Under the pieces are notes generated by a model, which searched no databases, was not told the origin of the DNA, and was given only the letters and a program-made list of their open reading frames with translations. Below are positions 36,279 to 45,637 of a stretch of DNA of 64,000 bases, piece after piece. Positions within the stretch are counted from its first letter, which is position 1; each line of letters opens with the position of its first letter. The DNA lies in assembly GCF_900163545.1 (NCBI RefSeq), contig NZ_FUHW01000019.1, positions 1 to 64,000 on the forward strand, read 5' to 3'. The stretch is from Arthrobacter rhombi. Its GTDB lineage: Bacteria > Actinomycetota > Actinomycetes > Actinomycetales > Micrococcaceae. The position numbers and the translations under genes were made by a program.

Positions 36279-38123
36279 TCAACCGTCGGTGGCCGCTGCG
36301 GGGCCCGCCGGGGCGAATTGGGTGCGGTAGAGCTCGGCATACCGTCCGCCGGCGGCCAGCAGCTCGATGTGGCTTCCTCGTTCGACGATCCTGCCGTCCT
36401 CGACCACGAGAATGGCATCGGCGGTACGGATCGTCGAGAGCCGGTGGGCGATGACGACGGCGGTCCGTCCGGCCAGTGCCTCGCCCAGCGCTGCCTGTAC
36501 TGCTGCTTCGCTGGTTGAATCCAGGGCAGCCGTCGCTTCATCAAGGAGGACGACGCGCGGGGCACCGAGCAGCAGGCGGGCGATGGTGAGGCGTTGGCGT
36601 TCCCCGCCGGAGAGCCGGTAGCCGCGTTCGCCCACCATCGTGTCCAGACCGTCAGGTAGTGAGCGGATCAGTTCGTTGAGTCGGGCCCGCCGCAGGGCAT
36701 CCCAGAGCGCGTCATCTGATGCCTCGGGGTTGGCCATGCGCAAATTCGCGGCGATCGTGTCGTGGAAGAGGTGCCCATCCTGCGTCACCATGCCCACGGT
36801 GTCCCGCAGTGAAGCGAAGCGGGCGTCGCGAACATCCAGTCCAGAGAATTCCACTGAACCCTGATCGACGTCATAGAGCCGGGCGAGCAGTTGGGCGATC
36901 GTCGATTTGCCGGCACCGGAGGAACCAACCAGGGCGTAGGTCTGGCCTGCGGGGACCTCGAAGTCGATCCCCTGCAGAACCTCCTGGCCGCCCCGGTTGT
37001 CCAGCACCGTCACGTCCTCGAGGGAAGCCAGGGAGACCTGATCGGCGCTCGGGTAGCCGAACCGTACGTCACGGAAGCGGACGGACACCGGACCGGCGGG
37101 AACGTCGGTTGCCTCGGGCTTTTCGGTCAGCAGGGGTTTCAGGTCCAGGATCTCGAAGACCCGGTCGAAGGAGACCAGCGCGCTCATCACCTCAACGCGG
37201 GCATTGGCCAGCCCCGTCAACGGCGCGTACAGGCGCGTCAGGAGCAGGGCCAGGGTCACAATGTCCCCGGCCTGTAGCTTCCCGGCCAGGGCGAAGGCCC
37301 CGCCCAATCCGTATACCAGGGCCAGTGCCAGGGCTGCGACCAGGGTCAGGGACGTGACGAAAAAGAATTGGCGCATCGCGATCTTGACGCCGACGTCGCG
37401 GACCCTGGCGGTCCGTGCGGCAAAGGCTTCGGCCTCGGCATCCGGGTCGCCGAACAGCTTGACCAGGGTTGCCCCGGGAGCCGAGAAACGCTCGGTCATT
37501 TGCGTTCCCATATCGGCGTTGTACTCGGCGGCCTCGCGGCGCAGCCGGGCGACGGTGGCGCCCATGCGGCGGGCGGGGATCAAGAAGATCGGGAGCATCA
37601 GCACCGACAGCACGGTCAGTTGCCAGGAGTAGCTGACCATCACCCCTGCGGTGAGAATCAGCGCCACAATGTTGCTGACCACCCCGGAAAGCGTCCCGGC
37701 AAAGGCTTGTTGGGCGCCGATGACGTCGTTATTCAGCCGGCTGACCAGCGCCCCGGTCCGGGTCCTGGTGAAGAAGGCGATGGGCATCTTCTGGACGTGT
37801 TCGTAGACGGTGGTGCGCAGATCGTAGATCACTTGTTCACCGAGGCTGGAGGAGAGCCAGCGGTTCCACAGCGAGACCCCTGCCTCGGCGATGGCCACTG
37901 CTGCGATGAGCAGGGCCAGATTCCTGACCGTGGACAGGGGGCCTTCGGCGACGATGGCGTCGATGACCTTGCCGGCCAATACGGGGGTTGCCACGGCCAG
38001 GACCGCGGCAATGACCGACAGGAGAACGAAGAGGCTCAGCCGCCGCCCGTAGCCGCGGGCGAAGTCGATAATCCGGCGCACGGTTCCGGGGGCGAATTGC
38101 CTCCCGTTTTTCCCTGAAGACAT
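36279..38123 (-). CDS. ABC exporter, fused permease and ATPase
   Basis: 614 aa half-transporter of the MsbA/multidrug type. Six transmembrane helices in residues 25-320; nucleotide-binding domain from about 350 with GSSGAGKSTIAQLL (Walker A), LSGGERQRLTIARLLL (signature) and VVLLDEATAALDS (Walker B). It probably functions as a homodimer exporting a lipid or drug. No second half-transporter, lipoprotein or peptide precursor is adjacent. The 230-base gap before the ROK gene holds no gene. Confidence 0.93.
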   Translation of the reverse strand: MSSGKNGRQFAPGTVRRIIDFARGYGRRLSLFVLLSVIAAVLAVATPVLAGKVIDAIVAEGPLSTVRNLALLIAAVAIAEAGVSLWNRWLSSSLGEQVIYDLRTTVYEHVQKMPIAFFTRTRTGALVSRLNNDVIGAQQAFAGTLSGVVSNIVALILTAGVMVSYSWQLTVLSVLMLPIFLIPARRMGATVARLRREAAEYNADMGTQMTERFSAPGATLVKLFGDPDAEAEAFAARTARVRDVGVKIAMRQFFFVTSLTLVAALALALVYGLGGAFALAGKLQAGDIVTLALLLTRLYAPLTGLANARVEVMSALVSFDRVFEILDLKPLLTEKPEATDVPAGPVSVRFRDVRFGYPSADQVSLASLEDVTVLDNRGGQEVLQGIDFEVPAGQTYALVGSSGAGKSTIAQLLARLYDVDQGSVEFSGLDVRDARFASLRDTVGMVTQDGHLFHDTIAANLRMANPEASDDALWDALRRARLNELIRSLPDGLDTMVGERGYRLSGGERQRLTIARLLLGAPRVVLLDEATAALDSTSEAAVQAALGEALAGRTAVVIAHRLSTIRTADAILVVEDGRIVERGSHIELLAAGGRYAELYRTQFAPAGPAAATDG

Positions 38124-38181
38124 CTTATGCAGGGAGCTCCAGGCTGCCTAGTCCATGCTCACGGCGGGTTCCTTCCATCGG

Positions 38182-38208
38182 CGCGTCCCGGCACACTGCC
38201 GGGACGCG
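38182..38208 (-). terminator. Hairpin after the molybdoenzyme gene
   Basis: Perfect 12-bp stem CGCGTCCCGGCA (38182-38193) with TGCCGGGACGCG (38197-38208) and 3-base loop. It is 28 bases after the stop at 38237 on the minus strand. No T-tract, so a rho-assisted or pause hairpin. Confidence 0.6.
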
Positions 38209-38236
38209 AACCCATGCTACCCGCGGTGAGGCCGGC

Positions 38237-40594
38237 CTAGGCGGTCGGTGCCGGCTGGCGGTCGGGCCGCTCCCGTTCATCGAAGGTCCGGCTGGGTTCC
38301 TCGGTATGGGGAACGAAACCGACGGTCATGGCCTTATAGCCGGGGGTGTTCGATTCCCGGGCCACCAGCCCCCGGTGGACCAGGGCGTTCGCTTCCGGGA
38401 AATAGGCTGCCGCGCAGCCGCGGGCCGTGGGGTAGGAGATGAGACGGAAGCGGTTGGCCCGACGCTGGGTTCCGGCGAACGTGGAGATCACATCGACCAG
38501 ATCCCGGTCCTGAAATCCGAGCTCGGTCAGGTCCTCCGGGTGGACCAGGATGACCCGACGCCCATTGGAGATCCCCCGGTAGCGATCATCCAGCCCGTAG
38601 AACGTGGTGTTGTACTGGTCGTGGCTGCGCAGCGTTTGCAGGATCAGGTGACCCTCCGGAGCCGAAAGATATTCCAGGGGGCTGACGGTGAAACGGGCCT
38701 TGCCGATATCGGTGGCGAAGGTGCGGGTATCGCGTGGCGGGTTCGGCAAGACGAACCCGTTGCGGGTACGCACCCGCCGGTTGAAGTCCTCAAAGCCCGG
38801 GCAGACGGCGGCGATATGATCGCGGATGACGTCGTAGTCCTGGGCCATGGCCCGCCAATCCACGGCATGGCCCTCCCCCAGCGTCGCCGTTGCCATACGC
38901 GCCACGATCACCGGTTCGGCCAAGAGGTGCTTGGACATCGGGGCGAGCCGTCCCTGGGTGGTGTGCACCACGGACATGGAGTCCTCCACCGAAAGGAACT
39001 GCGGGCCGCTGGGATGCTTATCATCGCGGTCCGTGCGCCCCAGGGTCGGCAAGATCAGCGACGTCTTGCCATGGACCACATGCGAGCGGTTGGGCTTGGT
39101 GGAAATATGCACGGTGAGCCCGGCCCGGCGCATTCCGGCTTCGAGCGCCGCGGTATCCGAGCAGGCCAGCGAGAAGTTTCCGCCCATGGACACGAAGACG
39201 TCGACGTCGTCGTTCTCGAAGGCCTCAACCGTGTCGGTGGAATCGTAGCCGTGCTCTCGGGGGGTGGAGATGTCGAATTCGGTGTCCAGGGCGGCGAGGA
39301 AGTCTTCCTGGGGCTTCTCCCACACCCCCATGGTGCGGTCCCCTTGAACGTTGGAGTGCCCGCGAACCGGGCAGGCGCCGGCTCCTGGCTTGCCGAAGTT
39401 CCCTTGGAGCAGCAGAACGTTGATGAGTTCTTTCAGGGTGTCCACCGAATGCGGCTGCTGGGTCAGTCCCAGCGCCCAGCAGATAATGGTTCCCTTGGAC
39501 TTGGCCAGCATTGAGGCGACCAGGGAGATGTCCTCACGGGAGAGCCCCGTGGCTTCCTCGGTGGCCTCCCAATCAATGGTGGCCCGGGCCGCGGCATAGG
39601 CTTGGAAGCCGTTGGTCTGGGCGTCGACGAATTCCCGGTCCACGACGGAGCCAGGATTGCGGGCTTCTTCTTCGAGTAAAAGGTGGCCGAACGCCTGGAA
39701 CAGGGCGAGGTCCCCGCCGACCTTGATCTGCAGGAATTCATCGGCGATCCGGGTCCCGCCCTTGAGGAGTCCGTCGACGGTTTGCGGGTCACGGAAGTTC
39801 AGCAGCCCGGCCTCGGGCAGCGGGTTCACGGCCACGACCTGGGCACCGCGTTTGCGGGCGTCCGCCAGGGCGGAGAGCATCCGTGGATGGTTGGTTCCCG
39901 GGTTCTGCCCGATGACAAAGATCAGTTCGGAGTGTTCGAAATCCTCCAGGGATACCGTGCCCTTGCCGATACCGATCGTGGGGCTCAGCGCGGTGCCGGA
40001 GGATTCGTGGCACATGTTCGAACAATCTGGCAGGTTGTTCGTCCCGATGCTGCGCGCGAAGAGTTGGTACATGAATGCCGTCTCGTTCGCGGTGCGTCCC
40101 GAGGTGTAGAAGACGCAGCGGTCGGCGGTGGTGGCGTTGATGTGCTCGCCCACGGTGGCGAAGGCCTGCGACCAGGAGACGGGACGGTAGTGGCTCTCCC
40201 CTTCGCGGATCATCATCGGTTCGGTGATCCGGCCCTGGTTTCCCAGCCAGTACTCGGTTTTATCGCTCAGGTCCTCGATGGAGTGCTCGGCCCACCAGGC
40301 GGCGTCGGCTGTCCGTGTGGTGCTCTCCTCGGCGAGGGCCTTCGCCCCGTTTTCGCAGAATTCCGCAGGTTTGCGCGCACCGGTGATCGACTCGGGCCAA
40401 GCACAGCCGGGGCAGTCGACACCCCCACGCTGGTTCACCCGCAGCATGGAGCGCAGGGTCCGGCTCACGCCCGCTTGGGAGTATCCGCGGTCCAAGGCGA
40501 CCATCACCGCTTTGACCCCGGCCGCCGTCGTCTTCGGGGCGCCGACTTCCAGCGCATCTTCATTGATGTCCTGTTCAGGAGCCGAGCGCTTCAC
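38237..40594 (-). CDS. Molybdopterin oxidoreductase, FdhF/YdeP family
   Basis: 785 aa from GTG at 40594 (GGACGG upstream); a longer frame would run over the fdhD stop and is rejected. It has the cysteine pair in VDCPGCAWPES and EFCENG for one iron-sulphur cluster, and NMCHESSG as probable molybdenum-ligand segment, followed by the bis-MGD-binding domains (GQNPGTNHPRM, VRGHSNVQGDRT, AGTQRRANRFRL). Members of this family are often labelled formate dehydrogenase, but some lack that activity. Next to fdhD, whose product activates formate dehydrogenases, a formate-oxidising role is reasonable but not certain. Confidence 0.85.
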   Translation of the reverse strand: MKRSAPEQDINEDALEVGAPKTTAAGVKAVMVALDRGYSQAGVSRTLRSMLRVNQRGGVDCPGCAWPESITGARKPAEFCENGAKALAEESTTRTADAAWWAEHSIEDLSDKTEYWLGNQGRITEPMMIREGESHYRPVSWSQAFATVGEHINATTADRCVFYTSGRTANETAFMYQLFARSIGTNNLPDCSNMCHESSGTALSPTIGIGKGTVSLEDFEHSELIFVIGQNPGTNHPRMLSALADARKRGAQVVAVNPLPEAGLLNFRDPQTVDGLLKGGTRIADEFLQIKVGGDLALFQAFGHLLLEEEARNPGSVVDREFVDAQTNGFQAYAAARATIDWEATEEATGLSREDISLVASMLAKSKGTIICWALGLTQQPHSVDTLKELINVLLLQGNFGKPGAGACPVRGHSNVQGDRTMGVWEKPQEDFLAALDTEFDISTPREHGYDSTDTVEAFENDDVDVFVSMGGNFSLACSDTAALEAGMRRAGLTVHISTKPNRSHVVHGKTSLILPTLGRTDRDDKHPSGPQFLSVEDSMSVVHTTQGRLAPMSKHLLAEPVIVARMATATLGEGHAVDWRAMAQDYDVIRDHIAAVCPGFEDFNRRVRTRNGFVLPNPPRDTRTFATDIGKARFTVSPLEYLSAPEGHLILQTLRSHDQYNTTFYGLDDRYRGISNGRRVILVHPEDLTELGFQDRDLVDVISTFAGTQRRANRFRLISYPTARGCAAAYFPEANALVHRGLVARESNTPGYKAMTVGFVPHTEEPSRTFDERERPDRQPAPTA

Positions 40595-40604
40595 GTCGAC
40601 CGTC

Positions 40605-41495
40605 CTACTTCCTGTTGTTCGGGGCTGCCACGGCAGGGTGTGCCGGCGCCTGCTGGTCCACGGAGTCATCGGTATCGATCCGGTCCGGGTGGGTATAAAG
40701 GTTCACGCTGCTGCCGCGGGCGAACGCGGCCACTGTCAGGCCGGCCCGTTCGGCCAGTTCCACGGCCAGGGAGGAAGGTGCCGAGACGGCGCAGAGTACG
40801 GGGATACCCGCGAGGTAGGCCTTTTGCACGAGTTCGAAGGAGGCCCTGCCCGAGACTTGCAGGACGGTGTCACGCAGGGGCAGCCTGCCTTCACGTAGGG
40901 CCCAACCGACGACCTTATCGACTGCATTATGCCGCCCGACGTCTTCGCGCAAGCACAGCAAGTTGCCGTCCGTGTCGAATAATCCTGCCGCGTGGACCCC
41001 TCCGGTTTTGCCGAAGAGCTCCTGGCTCGAGCGCAGCGTGGTGGACAGCCCGAGGAGGGTCCCGACGCCGATGCGTCCGCTGTCCGGTTCCACGATGAAC
41101 CGGCTGGTCTTGGCGACCGCGTCGATGGATGCGGTGCCACAGATCCCGCAGGAGGACGAGGTGAAGACATGGCGGTCCAGGGAAGGGTCAGGAATGATGG
41201 CGCCCTCGCCCAAACCGGCTTCGACGACGTTGAAGGTTTGGCGGCCGTCTTCGTCCTCGCCGGCGCAAAAACGCATGCTGCTCAACTCATCCGGTCCCCC
41301 GATGACGCCTTCGCTCACCAGGAAGCCAGCGACGAGGTCGAAGTCGTTTCCCGGGGTGCGCATGGTGATGCTGAAGACGCGTCCACCCAAGCGGATTTCC
41401 AGGGGCTCCTCGGCCGCGATGGTCTCTTCGCGGCCACGTGGACCGGTGTCCGAGGAATAGTGGACAATGCGGCGCCGCCGGGTCAATCTACCCAC
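40605..41495 (-). CDS. fdhD: Formate dehydrogenase accessory sulphurtransferase FdhD
   Basis: 296 aa from GTG at 41495, preceded by AAGGAGG; the upstream part of the frame is discarded. Central SSSCGICGTAS contains the CxxC sulphur-transfer motif, and VHAAGLFDTDGNLLCLREDVGRHNAVDKV is the family core. FdhD passes sulphur from the cysteine desulphurase to the bis-MGD cofactor of the adjacent molybdoenzyme. The stop is 10 bases before the molybdoenzyme start, so the two are coupled. Confidence 0.94.
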   Translation of the reverse strand: MGRLTRRRRIVHYSSDTGPRGREETIAAEEPLEIRLGGRVFSITMRTPGNDFDLVAGFLVSEGVIGGPDELSSMRFCAGEDEDGRQTFNVVEAGLGEGAIIPDPSLDRHVFTSSSCGICGTASIDAVAKTSRFIVEPDSGRIGVGTLLGLSTTLRSSQELFGKTGGVHAAGLFDTDGNLLCLREDVGRHNAVDKVVGWALREGRLPLRDTVLQVSGRASFELVQKAYLAGIPVLCAVSAPSSLAVELAERAGLTVAAFARGSSVNLYTHPDRIDTDDSVDQQAPAHPAVAAPNNRK

Positions 41496-41556
41496 CCGTT
41501 GGCCTCCTTCTCCCTGCCGTCTACCGCGGCCCACAGAGGTACCACGGCGGAGTGTT

Positions 41557-42804
41557 TTACCGACCGTACCATGGCAGTGGAAGGCAGGTGACCGCCGCTC
41601 CCGCCTCGACTCCCGCAGGCGGAACGACCATGACGACATCCGCTTGGGCCAAGCCACGCATCATGGCTGAGCCCGTGTGTTCCGAAGGCACCAGTTGCTG
41701 CCGATGGGCCGGGTCGCTCCACTGTGCCGGGAGGAGCCGATGGGAATGCCCAGCCCCCCGAACCGCCTCACCGGTCCGCACTTCCACAGGGGACGACGGC
41801 GGTTGGCCGCTGGCCCCTTCCAGCAGTGGTTCCAGCAAGGTCACCACGGCCATCAGTGCCGCCAGCGGGTTCCCTGGCAGACCCACCAGCAGTCGTCCTT
41901 CGGGGAGGCTGCGCAGCAGGGCCGGATGCCCCGGGCGCATGGCCACCGAACCAACGATCGAGGTCCCCCCGAGCTCTTCGGCCACGGGACGCACATGATC
42001 CGCCGGCGACCTTCCGGTCCCGCCGGTACTGAGCACCACGTCGGCTTCCCGGGCAGAGGCGGAGTCGAGGGCGTCGAGGGTCGCGTGGGTGTCATCCCCG
42101 ATCCGCAGGACATCCGCCAAGGCCCCGCCGAGGGCCTCAATGCAGGCCGGGAGCACCGGCCCGAAAGTGTCCCTGACCTGGCCGGGGGCCGGAATGCCCG
42201 TGGTGACCACCTCGTCGCCGGTGAGCAGCAGCCGGATCCGTACCGCCTGGCTGACCGGCAGCCGGTCATGACCTCCGACGGCGGCCACGGCGATCCGGCC
42301 CGGCGTCATCCGCGTGCCGGCACGCAACAGCAACTCACCTTCGGCGGCCTCGCGACCTGCTGGACGAATATCCGCTCCCGGAGATGGTGCCTGCAAGGCG
42401 CTCAGTCTGCCGGTGGCAGCCTCCAACACGCTGGCTTCCTGCCGAATCACCGCCGTGGCCCCGGGAGGAACCGACTCTCCGGTCACGATGGCGCGCGCCC
42501 ACCCGGATATGAGGGGCGGCGGTGTGCTGCCGGCGCCAGCGTGAGGTCGGGGCAGACCGCCGTCGTTCGCGGAAGCCTGCGGAACCCGTTCCACCTGCCA
42601 GGGCCCCTCCCCCGCCACGACCCAACCGTCCATGGCAGAGGAGGCGTAGTGGGGCATGGTGTGCAGGGAGTGGATATCTTGGGCGAGGACGCGTCCGTTC
42701 ACCCTGTCCAAGGGCACCAGGTCGGTGCCTCCCCTGCTGGCTGCTAGGGCACTACCGGCCGCATAGGCCAGGCGTCGGGCCTCCTGCCAGTCTGCTTCGG
42801 GCAC
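41557..42804 (-). CDS. moeA: Molybdopterin molybdenumtransferase (MoeA)
   Basis: 415 aa. Inserts molybdenum into adenylylated molybdopterin. Segments: GRVLAQDIHSLHTMPHYASSAMDGW at the N terminus, LSTGGTGRSPADHVRP in the MoCF domain, LPGNPLAALMAVVTLLEPLL and the C-terminal RLLPAQWSD. The GTG start overlaps the preceding DUF6457 stop by one base (TAGTG), so translation is coupled. Part of a dedicated molybdenum cofactor operon for the oxidoreductase. Confidence 0.95.
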   Translation of the reverse strand: MPEADWQEARRLAYAAGSALAASRGGTDLVPLDRVNGRVLAQDIHSLHTMPHYASSAMDGWVVAGEGPWQVERVPQASANDGGLPRPHAGAGSTPPPLISGWARAIVTGESVPPGATAVIRQEASVLEAATGRLSALQAPSPGADIRPAGREAAEGELLLRAGTRMTPGRIAVAAVGGHDRLPVSQAVRIRLLLTGDEVVTTGIPAPGQVRDTFGPVLPACIEALGGALADVLRIGDDTHATLDALDSASAREADVVLSTGGTGRSPADHVRPVAEELGGTSIVGSVAMRPGHPALLRSLPEGRLLVGLPGNPLAALMAVVTLLEPLLEGASGQPPSSPVEVRTGEAVRGAGHSHRLLPAQWSDPAHRQQLVPSEHTGSAMMRGLAQADVVMVVPPAGVEAGAAVTCLPLPWYGR

Positions 42805-43079
42805 TACTGCTCGGAGCCGCTGCGGCGCGCCAGTATTTCGTTGACCCGCTTGGTGGCCCCTTGCATGGCAACGGTGTCATTCGCCATGCCAGCACCAGCC
42901 GCCAGCCCGGCGGCAAACCCAGCGACATAGGTGGTCACGGGTGCCGCCGGACGGATGATCGAATGCGCGGCGACTCCGGCCATGCCGAGAATGGCATCGA
43001 TGTCCACGGGGGTGTCCTGGATTTCGAGGCCCTTCAACAATTCGGCCACCCAGTCGTCCAGCTCGGGTATCTCGGACAT
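42804..43079 (-). CDS. DUF6457-type small protein in the molybdenum operon
   Basis: 91 aa; the ATG at 43079 has AGGAGG 6 bases upstream, and a longer frame is discarded. The sequence shows MSEIPELDDWVAELLKGLEI and VDIDAILGMAGVAAHSIIRPAAPVTTYVAG; this looks like DUF6457. No catalytic residues are evident. It is placed between mobA and moeA with a 1-base overlap, a location I recall from other actinobacterial Moco/formate dehydrogenase operons, so it is probably a Moco-maturation or enzyme-associated factor. Function unknown. Confidence 0.75.
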   Translation of the reverse strand: MSEIPELDDWVAELLKGLEIQDTPVDIDAILGMAGVAAHSIIRPAAPVTTYVAGFAAGLAAGAGMANDTVAMQGATKRVNEILARRSGSEQ

Positions 43080-43101
43080 CCGTACCTCCTGTAGCAGCGG
43101 G

Positions 43102-43845
43102 CTAACGCCCCCTGTCATGATCCGGCGGGCGGCTGATTCCTGCCCGGTCGGCATCTTCCCAGGTGTCCACATCGGTGTAGTTCACGCCGTCGAGGGACAC
43201 CCTCACTATCTGCACCTTAGCAAGCAGGCGCATCATCGAGGAGTTGGCCAGACCCTGTCCGTGGCTCGTCGCGGATTCGACGGCCTGCAACAGGGCCTCG
43301 GTCTCCACGACACAGCTCAGCGGCTGTAGCCTCCCGTCCGTATCGACGGGGACCCAGGCCCTGCCGAAGTCGGCGTCGCCCAGGCCTTCGGCTTCGATTC
43401 CTTCGGTTTCGGGTGTGGGCTGGACCGATCCCGCCGCTGCCTGTTCGCCAGCATGGGCCACGATGCCCTCCACGACAGGTCCAGGGTCGAGCAGATCCGC
43501 GGCCAGAATCAGCGTCAGTGGCGCCCGCTCGACTGGTACCGGGATATCTCCGTCCGTCCCATCCCCCAAGCTGCGCAAACCTGCGGCAACTGCGGCAGCC
43601 GGACCGGCGAACGCCGGGTATTCCCGCGTGAGGGTGAGGATCTGCCCGGCCGAGGCACCCGCAGCATAGTCCGAGATCACGGGGTTCAGTTCCGTGGGGC
43701 CCACCACGGCGATGCGATTCGCGGTCGAAGAGGCCCGGAGAGCGTGCTCCAATAAGGTGGACCCGCCGTGGGCCAAGAGTGGTTTATCGCGTCCGCCGAG
43801 CCGACTGCCCCGTCCTCCGGCAACGATAATGGCATCGAATTTCAT
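43102..43845 (-). CDS. mobA: Molybdopterin guanylyltransferase-like NTP transferase
   Basis: 247 aa from ATG at 43845, which overlaps the upstream HNH stop (ATGA). N-terminal IIVAGGRGSRLGGRDKPLLA is the nucleotidyltransferase GxGxR-x4-K loop of MobA; LILAADLLDPGPV and NYTDVDTWEDADRAG complete it. MobA attaches GMP to molybdopterin to make the MGD cofactor that an FdhF-type enzyme needs. The protein is longer than E. coli MobA (194 aa) and lacks a separate MobB. Operon position supports the assignment. Confidence 0.85.
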   Translation of the reverse strand: MKFDAIIVAGGRGSRLGGRDKPLLAHGGSTLLEHALRASSTANRIAVVGPTELNPVISDYAAGASAGQILTLTREYPAFAGPAAAVAAGLRSLGDGTDGDIPVPVERAPLTLILAADLLDPGPVVEGIVAHAGEQAAAGSVQPTPETEGIEAEGLGDADFGRAWVPVDTDGRLQPLSCVVETEALLQAVESATSHGQGLANSSMMRLLAKVQIVRVSLDGVNYTDVDTWEDADRAGISRPPDHDRGR

Positions 43846-44339
43846 GCTGCCGTCCCCGTCAGGAAGTCCGACCAGCCGGGGGCGGGGCGCTCCAGCTCGG
43901 TGATGAACCATTGGGGTCCGCGTGGCATCATGGGTTTTATTCTGAGCCTCCACCCCAGCTGGCGCAGTGTCTTGTCACCCTTGGTGCTGTTGCAGTCCAG
44001 GCAGCAGGCGATGAGGTTCTCCCAGGTGTTGGTGCCGCCGCGGGAGCGGGGCATGATGTGGTCAACGGTGGTGGCTGGCTTGCCGCAATAACCGCAGCTG
44101 CGGCCGTCCCGGCGCAAAACTCCGCGACGGCTGACGTTGGCCGCCTCGCGATAAGGGACTTTCACGTAGCGGTTGAGCAGGATCACCGACGGTCTACCCA
44201 CCACCGTGCGTGGGGTGACCACTGGATTGCTGTCCTCGGCCAAGACGCTGGCCTTGCCCGTGAGCACAAGGAGTAGCGCCCGGCGGAAGGTCACCACCGC
44301 CAGTGGTTCATATCCTGCATTCAATACCAGGGTTCGCAT
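43842..44339 (-). CDS. HNH endonuclease domain protein
   Basis: 165 aa from ATG at 44339; upstream residues of the frame lack a ribosome binding site. The HNH module is CGYCGKPATTVDHIMPRSRGG, NLIACCLDCNSTKGDKTL, with four zinc Cys and the catalytic His. N-terminal MRTLVLNAGYEPLAVVTFRRALLLVLTGKA is typical of the conserved family of chromosomal HNH proteins in actinobacteria. These cleave DNA nonspecifically or nick it; no methylase or phage gene is next to it. The stop overlaps the MobA-like start by 4 bases. Confidence 0.88.
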   Translation of the reverse strand: MRTLVLNAGYEPLAVVTFRRALLLVLTGKASVLAEDSNPVVTPRTVVGRPSVILLNRYVKVPYREAANVSRRGVLRRDGRSCGYCGKPATTVDHIMPRSRGGTNTWENLIACCLDCNSTKGDKTLRQLGWRLRIKPMMPRGPQWFITELERPAPGWSDFLTGTAA

Positions 44340-44562
44340 CTGCGTTCCTCGTCGTGGTGTCCACCCGTGGTCAGCGAGCCACATCCGTTGACCGCGGTTC
44401 TCGTGCAAGGTCCATCGGGCACCAGCCTAAGCCCGTCACCCCCGCCCTGTAGAGCAACCAGCCGGGCCAGCCCGCGTGTCACGGCTTCTCGCCGTCGAAT
44501 TCACACCGGTCTCACCTGCGGTTCATGCCCTGGATCGGCGTCCGTCGCTCCAGCATTCTGCG

Positions 44563-44601
44563 GCTTAAAAAGTAAAGCTCCCACCCTTTCGGGTGAGAGC
44601 T
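44563..44601 (-). terminator. Intrinsic terminator of the NlpC/P60 gene
   Basis: On the minus strand an 11-base stem (arms 44591-44601 and 44576-44586, with one mismatch) around a GAAA loop, followed by a T-rich run (44563-44575). It starts 20 bases after the stop at 44621. Confidence 0.85.
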
Positions 44602-44620
44602 CTACTAGATGCTAAGTCTA

Positions 44621-45628
44621 TTAGCCAGCGATCGTGTAGTAGCCGACCAACGGAGCCGCGTAGGGGCCCGTGGTGTCGCGGACGACCGTGCCGGCGCTCG
44701 GGTTCTGGGCGCCGACCATCTTGCCGCCACCGATGTAGATGCCGACGTGCGAGTCGTTGCTCTGGAAGACCAGGTCGCCCGGCTTCGGGCTGGAGGTGCG
44801 CACGAGCTTGCCCGAGGCACGCTGAGCTGCAGCGTTGTGCGGCAGGCTGACGCCGGCCTTGCCGTAGATGTACTGCACGAAGCCGGAGCAGTCCCAGCCG
44901 CCCGGGGTCGATCCACCGAAGACGTACGGGGAGCCGATGTACTGCTTGGCCATGCTGGCAATGCTGGAGTTGCCGGTGCTGACGGCAGTCTTCGGAGCCT
45001 TCTTCGTCACGGTGGAAGACGTCGAGGAGGTGTTGCCCGCGGAGTCGTTGCTCGAAGAGGTGTTGCTCGAGGTCGAGTTCGAGGACGATGAGTTCGACGT
45101 CGTCGAGCTCGGAGCCGGAGCGGCCTGACGGTTGGCGGCAGCCTCGCGACGATCGGCGGCAGCTTCCTGAGCGGCCTCCTGGCGTTCAGCGGCGGCCTGC
45201 TCAGCAGCTTCGCGACGCTCGGCGGCGGCCTTGTCAGCGGCTTCCTGCTCGGCCTTCTGGGCCGCACGGAAGTCGGCACCGTCGGTGGCGGACTTGACGC
45301 CGGAGACCGACATGCTCTTTTCGGCCTTTTTGGCTTCGGTCTTGGCGAGCTTGACCTTGACCGTGGCGGGGGCCTGCACGGAGGTCGTCTTGGCTGCGAG
45401 GTCAGCCTGCAGGACGTCGGAGGCCGGCGCCTTATCTGCTTCGCGGGTGGCCGGGGTGGCCTGGGCGGGAACGCCGATGGACAGGACGAGGCCTGATGCC
45501 GCGGCGATCACGGCGGCCTGACGGCCGACGGAACCTGCGTTGGAGGATACAGCCTTGGAGATCGACTCCAACGGGTTGGTACGAACGGGGGTGGCGCGGT
45601 GACGGCCAAGTGCGTGACGCGTGGTCAT
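44621..45628 (-). CDS. NlpC/P60 peptidoglycan endopeptidase with signal peptide
   Basis: 335 aa from ATG at 45628, with GAGAGG ten bases upstream, directly after the c-di-AMP riboswitch. An N-terminal basic region and hydrophobic stretch (AAVIAAASGLVLSIGVPAQA) form a signal peptide; then a Lys/Ala/Glu-rich coiled region, a Ser/Thr/Asn-rich linker (about 180-225), and the C-terminal NlpC/P60 domain with catalytic GGWDCSGFVQY (Cys) and NDSHVGIYIG (His). It cleaves D-gamma-glutamyl-diaminopimelate bonds in the wall and is probably secreted. Resembles RipA/Rpf-associated hydrolases whose level follows c-di-AMP. Confidence 0.93.
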   Translation of the reverse strand: MTTRHALGRHRATPVRTNPLESISKAVSSNAGSVGRQAAVIAAASGLVLSIGVPAQATPATREADKAPASDVLQADLAAKTTSVQAPATVKVKLAKTEAKKAEKSMSVSGVKSATDGADFRAAQKAEQEAADKAAAERREAAEQAAAERQEAAQEAAADRREAAANRQAAPAPSSTTSNSSSSNSTSSNTSSSNDSAGNTSSTSSTVTKKAPKTAVSTGNSSIASMAKQYIGSPYVFGGSTPGGWDCSGFVQYIYGKAGVSLPHNAAAQRASGKLVRTSSPKPGDLVFQSNDSHVGIYIGGGKMVGAQNPSAGTVVRDTTGPYAAPLVGYYTIAG

Positions 45629-45637
45629 GTATTGATT

